DNA of 64,000 bases, taken from Xylanibacter muris (GTDB taxonomy: Bacteria; Bacteroidota; Bacteroidia; Bacteroidales; Bacteroidaceae). The notes under the pieces are model-generated. The model was not told the origin of the DNA and ran no database searches. It saw only the letters and a list, made by a program, of their open reading frames with translations. Location of the stretch: assembly GCF_013166605.1 (NCBI RefSeq), contig NZ_JABKKF010000009.1, forward strand, positions 1 through 64,000, in the 5' to 3' direction. Both the position numbers and the translations under genes were made by a program. Positions 60,231-64,000 of this stretch are shown here, piece by piece. Position 1 is the first letter of the stretch. Every line of letters begins with the position of its first letter.

Positions 60231-61628
60231 TTATGCCTCTTCCGGTGACAGACCGTATTTTTTTAGAAGTATGTCCTTGATCTGCGGAACATAGTTGTCT
60301 ATATCTCCTGCTCCAAGAACTATGAGCACTTCGAAATCGTTTTCAGTGATGAAGTCCGGTATCTGTTCTTTGCTTATCATCCTTTTTTCCACTCCTTCTC
60401 TCAGGTTGTCGAAGATAAGTGCGGATGTTACTCCCGGTATCGGTTTTTCCCGTGCGGGATATATGTCACATAGAACAATCTCGTCCAGAATGCTCAGGCT
60501 ATTTGCAAAATCCTTGTAGAAGTCTCTTGTACGTGTATATAGATGAGGTTGGAAGATAGCGGTTATCTTTTTGTCCTTATATAACTCACGCATACTTTTG
60601 GCGCTTTGATATATCTCTTTGGGATGATGTGCATAGTCGCTTAGTAAGACAATCCTGTCGTTCTTGATTTTGAAATCAAACCGGCGTTCTACACCTTTGT
60701 ATGTTTTTATTCCGTTCTTAAGCTCATTCGCAGAGCATCCGCTTAGCTGTGCCATTGCCATTGCTGCAATACTGTTTTCAATATTGATTGGTATAGGCTG
60801 TCCAAGTTCGATGTCCCTGACATTTTCTATTGGAGAAATGAAATCAAATGTTATTCTCCCGTTATCGATGCGGATGTTTTCCGCATGGAAATCACCGTCA
60901 TCCCGGCTGTATTCATATTGTCTTACACTGTCATTGATATCTTCCTTCATTTTCAGTCCCTTGTGAATGATGAGGGCACCTCCCGGTTGTATTAATGAAG
61001 TATATTTTTTGAAGCTTTCAAGATAGGCCTCTTCTGTTCCATAGATGTCAAGGTGGTCAGGGTCTGTTGATGTTATGACACTCATCCACGGGGACAGCTG
61101 GTGGAACGAACGGTCGAATTCGTCTGCCTCAATCACGACATAGTCGCTTTCGCTGAGAATATAGTTTGTGCCATAGTTCTTTGATATTCCTCCAAGAAAG
61201 GCATTGCAATCCTGTCTGCTTTGATGCATTATATGTGCGCATATTGTGGATGTTGTGGTCTTACCGTGTGTTCCTGCCACACATAGTCCTTTGTGTGAAC
61301 GTGTGAGAGTTCCCAAAACCTGTGCACGTTTTTCTACCTCAAAGCCGTTATCGCGGAAATAAGACAACTCCCTGTGGTTGCCTGGAATCGCCGGTGTGTA
61401 TACCACAAGACATGAGTCTTTCTCTTTGCATTCCTGTGGAATCTTGTCTATATCTTCTTCATAATGAATGAGCATTCCTTCACGTTCCAATTGTAGTGTA
61501 AGCTGTGAAGGTGTCTTGTCATATCCTGCAACGAGGAGCTTCTTGTTCATGAAATAACGTGCTATTGCACTCATGCCGATGCCTCCTGCACCGATAAAAT
61601 ATACGGCTTTTATATGTTCGAGTTCCAT
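60231..61628 (-). CDS. murC: UDP-N-acetylmuramate--L-alanine ligase
   Basis: Adds L-Ala to UDP-MurNAc in peptidoglycan precursor synthesis. 465 residues with the N-terminal dinucleotide-like FIGAGGIGMS (11-20), ATP loop AGTHGKTTT (118-126), EADEFDRSF, and YAHHPKEI, the Mur ligase C-terminal signature. Length and motifs are complete. It lies 15 nt after murG and 54 nt before ftsQ. Confidence 0.96.
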   Translation of the reverse strand: MELEHIKAVYFIGAGGIGMSAIARYFMNKKLLVAGYDKTPSQLTLQLEREGMLIHYEEDIDKIPQECKEKDSCLVVYTPAIPGNHRELSYFRDNGFEVEKRAQVLGTLTRSHKGLCVAGTHGKTTTSTICAHIMHQSRQDCNAFLGGISKNYGTNYILSESDYVVIEADEFDRSFHQLSPWMSVITSTDPDHLDIYGTEEAYLESFKKYTSLIQPGGALIIHKGLKMKEDINDSVRQYEYSRDDGDFHAENIRIDNGRITFDFISPIENVRDIELGQPIPINIENSIAAMAMAQLSGCSANELKNGIKTYKGVERRFDFKIKNDRIVLLSDYAHHPKEIYQSAKSMRELYKDKKITAIFQPHLYTRTRDFYKDFANSLSILDEIVLCDIYPAREKPIPGVTSALIFDNLREGVEKRMISKEQIPDFITENDFEVLIVLGAGDIDNYVPQIKDILLKKYGLSPEEA

Positions 61629-61643
61629 TATTTTAAGTTTCTG

Positions 61644-62759
61644 TTAGTGTTTACCTGCAAGTTTTATTACCTCATTTGCAATAATATTGGCAGAGTCAGG
61701 CATGCCTAACTTTAATATGTTCGCGCTCAGGCTTTTCAGTTTGGCACCGTCGTTGACGGTATTGACTGCCAGTTCCAGAAGTCTCTTTGGGGCATCAGAG
61801 TCTTTTACATATAAAGCTGCTTCTTTGTTGACAAGTGCCATTGCGTTTTTTGTCTGATGATCTTCCGCCACATTGGGAGAAGGAACAAGTATTACAGGCT
61901 TGCCGATGAGGCAAAACTCGGAAATGCTGCTTGCCCCGGCGCGGCTTACGACCAGGTCTGCCGCACGGTATGCCGCTCCCATGTCGCTGATAAAGTCTTT
62001 GACGACCATGTTCTGCAAGGGATTATGTTTATTCAGCTCATCCATGATAGCTGCATTGTAGTACTTGCCGGTCTGCCAGATGATTTGCACACCGGATGTT
62101 TCTACAATGTCAAGATGCTGTAAGATGCTTTCGTTAACGGTGCGTGCACCCAGACTGCCTCCGACAAACAGTATGGTCTTTTTATCAGGATTGAGCCCGA
62201 AGCTCTTCACGGCGTCTTCATGAGACAGTTGCGTGTCAAGAAGAGCCTGCCGCACCGGATTGCCTGTCTTTATGATTTTATCGGCAGGAAAAAAGCGTTC
62301 CATGCCATCGTATGCCACGCATATTTTTCTGACTTTCCCGGCCAGATGCTTGTTTGTCATTCCTGCGTATGAGTTCTGCTCCTGTATTATACAAGGTATT
62401 CCCATTGAGCTTGCCGCATCAAGAGTGGCACCGCTGGCATAGCCGCCTACACCTACAGCTACATCGGGACGGAACTCTTTGATGGTTTTCCTTACCATCC
62501 TTTTGCTTTTTATGAAGTCGAGAAGTATTCCGATGTTCTTCGGCGACCATAACGGTCTTATCAGGCCTTTTACCGGAAGGCCTATGATTTCATATCCAGA
62601 ATCAGGAACGCGCTGCATTTCCATCCGTCCCAAAGCTCCGACAAATAGAATTTTTGCCTCAGGATACAGGGCTTTTATTGCATTTGCGATGGATATGGCC
62701 GGAAAGATATGTCCGCCGGTACCTCCGCCACTTATCATTATTCTTAATTCCTTATCCAT
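61644..62759 (-). CDS. murG: UDP-N-acetylglucosamine--lipid I GlcNAc transferase
   Basis: Makes lipid II on the inner face of the cytoplasmic membrane. About 371 residues from the ATG at 62759. The frame extends 24 codons further, but the family begins just before GGGTGGHIFPA (about 10-20). Also visible are VGGYASG, IIQEQNSYAG, the second domain FVGGSLGAR and SRAGASSISEF plus VPSPNVAEDHQ for UDP-GlcNAc binding. It follows ftsW and precedes murC by 15 nt. Confidence 0.95.
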   Translation of the reverse strand: MDKELRIMISGGGTGGHIFPAISIANAIKALYPEAKILFVGALGRMEMQRVPDSGYEIIGLPVKGLIRPLWSPKNIGILLDFIKSKRMVRKTIKEFRPDVAVGVGGYASGATLDAASSMGIPCIIQEQNSYAGMTNKHLAGKVRKICVAYDGMERFFPADKIIKTGNPVRQALLDTQLSHEDAVKSFGLNPDKKTILFVGGSLGARTVNESILQHLDIVETSGVQIIWQTGKYYNAAIMDELNKHNPLQNMVVKDFISDMGAAYRAADLVVSRAGASSISEFCLIGKPVILVPSPNVAEDHQTKNAMALVNKEAALYVKDSDAPKRLLELAVNTVNDGAKLKSLSANILKLGMPDSANIIANEVIKLAGKH

Positions 62760-62867
62760 TTCTTTATATTTTATACCGTAGGTCAAGCTGTTACGCAGTT
62801 TTGCAAAATTAATAATTTTATCTTGTTTCAACTAATTTTCATTCACTTTTTTAGGCGTGCTTTTCTT

Positions 62868-64000
62868 CTATGCTGCATATACGGCAGGATTGTCTGTCTC
62901 TGTTTCCGTTTTATTGGCGCGTTTTGCTGACCTGCTTATGCTTAGTATTGCCCCGATATATGCACAATTGATGATCGTTGACGTTCCTCCTTTGCTTATA
63001 AGGGGCAGGGGCTGTCCTGTTACCGGTGCCAATCCTACTGCCACAAGCATGTTGAATGTCGCCTGCACAACAAGCAGCAAAGCAAGTCCCATTGCGAGAA
63101 ATGCCGGGAAGTTGTTTTCGCAACGGTTCGCTATCCGTGCTGTTCTAAAAAGCAGGATTACGTAGAGAAAGACGACAAATGTTGCTCCGAAAATACCCAT
63201 CTCTTCAATGATTATGGCATAGATGAAGTCAGAAAAAGCCTGTGCGAGGAAATCCCGTTCGACGGAGTTTCCCGGGCCTTTGCCAATCACATTGCTTGAT
63301 ACGATGGCTATATTGGCATGTGCGACCTGTGCGTCCTTGTCGAGGTCATATTCTTTGGGAGGCACCTCCTCCTTGTTCATGTGTTTATAGATGCGTCCTT
63401 TCCAGGTGTCGGCACGGTGGAAAACTTTTTCCATGAACCCTTTGTCTTTCTTTGTCTGTGTTTCAATGGTCTCGGTCTTGGAAAGATTCCGGTTTGTATT
63501 GTCTTCCGTGTGTCCTAATAGCATGATGAAGCTTATCCCCAGGACGGCGATAATTGTCACGACTCCCATCAGTTTTCCTATTTGTCTCATAGGAACGCGT
63601 CCTATAATCATCATAAGAAAAACTACAAAGCTTAGTAATACGGCGGTTGACAGATTCTCAACCATGATAAGAAAAACTATAGGTAAAGATATCCACAATA
63701 TGTATTTGAAGGCATTCCTGTCTGCCCCATTCTCGCCTTGCAGTGCACTTAGAATCTGTGCCTCAGCGAGTATGAGAGAACCTTTGGCTATTTCTGATGG
63801 TTGGAAAGTAAGGCTTCCGACTCCTATTACGCGCTGTGCACCGTTTATATCCTCCCCTGCAAACAGGACCCAAATCAGTGTGGCAAAGGATATTGCAAGA
63901 AGGAAAGGTGTCGTTAGCTTGAAATAGCGGCACGGGATGTTCAATATTAATACGGCGACAAAGACTCCGAAGATGATCATTCCGGAGTGCTTTATTATGG
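62868..64000 (-). CDS. ftsW: FtsW/RodA/SpoVE-family lipid II polymerase, truncated by the window end
   Basis: Septal peptidoglycan glycosyltransferase of the SEDS family. The C-terminal 377 or so residues are present. The frame stays open past the ATG at 63980 to the window edge with residues KHSG, so the start and first helices are missing. Several membrane helices are visible, along with the conserved NGAQRVIGVGSLTFQPSE region (extracytoplasmic loop) and GLAPVTGQPLPLISKGGTS near the end. The location beside murG in the dcw cluster favours FtsW over RodA. A charged loop of about 60 residues (KDKGFMEKVFHR to DLDKD) is longer than in E. coli. Confidence 0.93.
   Translation of the reverse strand, partial: IIKHSGMIIFGVFVAVLILNIPCRYFKLTTPFLLAISFATLIWVLFAGEDINGAQRVIGVGSLTFQPSEIAKGSLILAEAQILSALQGENGADRNAFKYILWISLPIVFLIMVENLSTAVLLSFVVFLMMIIGRVPMRQIGKLMGVVTIIAVLGISFIMLLGHTEDNTNRNLSKTETIETQTKKDKGFMEKVFHRADTWKGRIYKHMNKEEVPPKEYDLDKDAQVAHANIAIVSSNVIGKGPGNSVERDFLAQAFSDFIYAIIIEEMGIFGATFVVFLYVILLFRTARIANRCENNFPAFLAMGLALLLVVQATFNMLVAVGLAPVTGQPLPLISKGGTSTIINCAYIGAILSISRSAKRANKTETETDNPAVYAA

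Noticed and set aside
62760..62831. N-terminal extension of murG
   Set aside because: The family starts close to GGGTGGH, and the ATG at 62759 gives the normal length.
1..64000. mobile element with its own integrase or transposase
   Set aside because: No recombinase, transposase, phage or conjugation gene was found. Only non-coding repeats suggest mobility.

Overview
The window reads as a chromosomal segment of a gut- or oral-type Bacteroidales bacterium (Bacteroides/Prevotella/Paraprevotella-like; genus not resolved). The evidence is the Bacteroidetes promoter signature (TTTG, 19-20 nt, TAnnTTTG) before many genes and tRNAs, lipoprotein fimbriae of the Mfa/Fim type with DUF3575, DUF3868, DUF4906 and DUF5106 partners, a periplasmic-propeller AraC regulator beside GH78 alpha-L-rhamnosidases, and a dcw cluster with a Bacteroidetes-style long FtsA. 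No integrase, transposase, rRNA or CRISPR array was seen.

Layout. 1-4.9 kb: tRNA-Met, a P-type Ca2+-ATPase, ribF and a CPBP protease. 5.0-6.6 kb: ECF sigma / anti-sigma-like / DUF4252 operon (minus). 6.7-13.1 kb: argB, speA, aroK, topA and a NUDIX hydrolase (minus). 13.3-18.6 kb: an exported esterase, pnp, an S41 protease and tRNA-Asn. 19.3-22.0 kb: a multidomain secreted glycoside hydrolase (minus). 22.4-34.0 kb: a six-gene fimbrial operon preceded by what looks like an invertible promoter. 34.6-36.9 kb: rubrerythrin and gpmI. 37.0-45.4 kb: a rhamnose-polysaccharide locus (stand-alone rhamnosidase N-domain protein, SGNH esterase, two GH78 enzymes, divergent membrane one-component regulator). 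46.0-47.8 kb: a second ECF sigma operon. 47.9-50.9 kb: a large TlpA-like thioredoxin protein and an AraC regulator. 51-55 kb: DUF3109, ung, gyrB, rpsT and tRNA-Glu. 55.3-64 kb: recO facing the cell-division/peptidoglycan cluster yqeY-ftsZ-ftsA-ftsQ-murC-murG-ftsW, with ftsW cut by the window end.

Housekeeping blocks alternate with accessory blocks. The accessory blocks (fimbriae, rhamnosidases) are bordered by a family of mosaic intergenic repeats built around a palindrome (ACATCGC-AAA-GCGATGT followed by CCCTAC) and a CCTCC/GGAGG hairpin. The strongest candidate for unusual biology is the fimbrial control region. Three copies of a 22-25 bp sequence (22460-22484 inverted; 22612-22636 and 22684-22705 direct) bracket a single promoter that now points at the fimbrial genes. 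Inversion would turn it toward the glycoside hydrolase, suggesting phase-variable surface expression.
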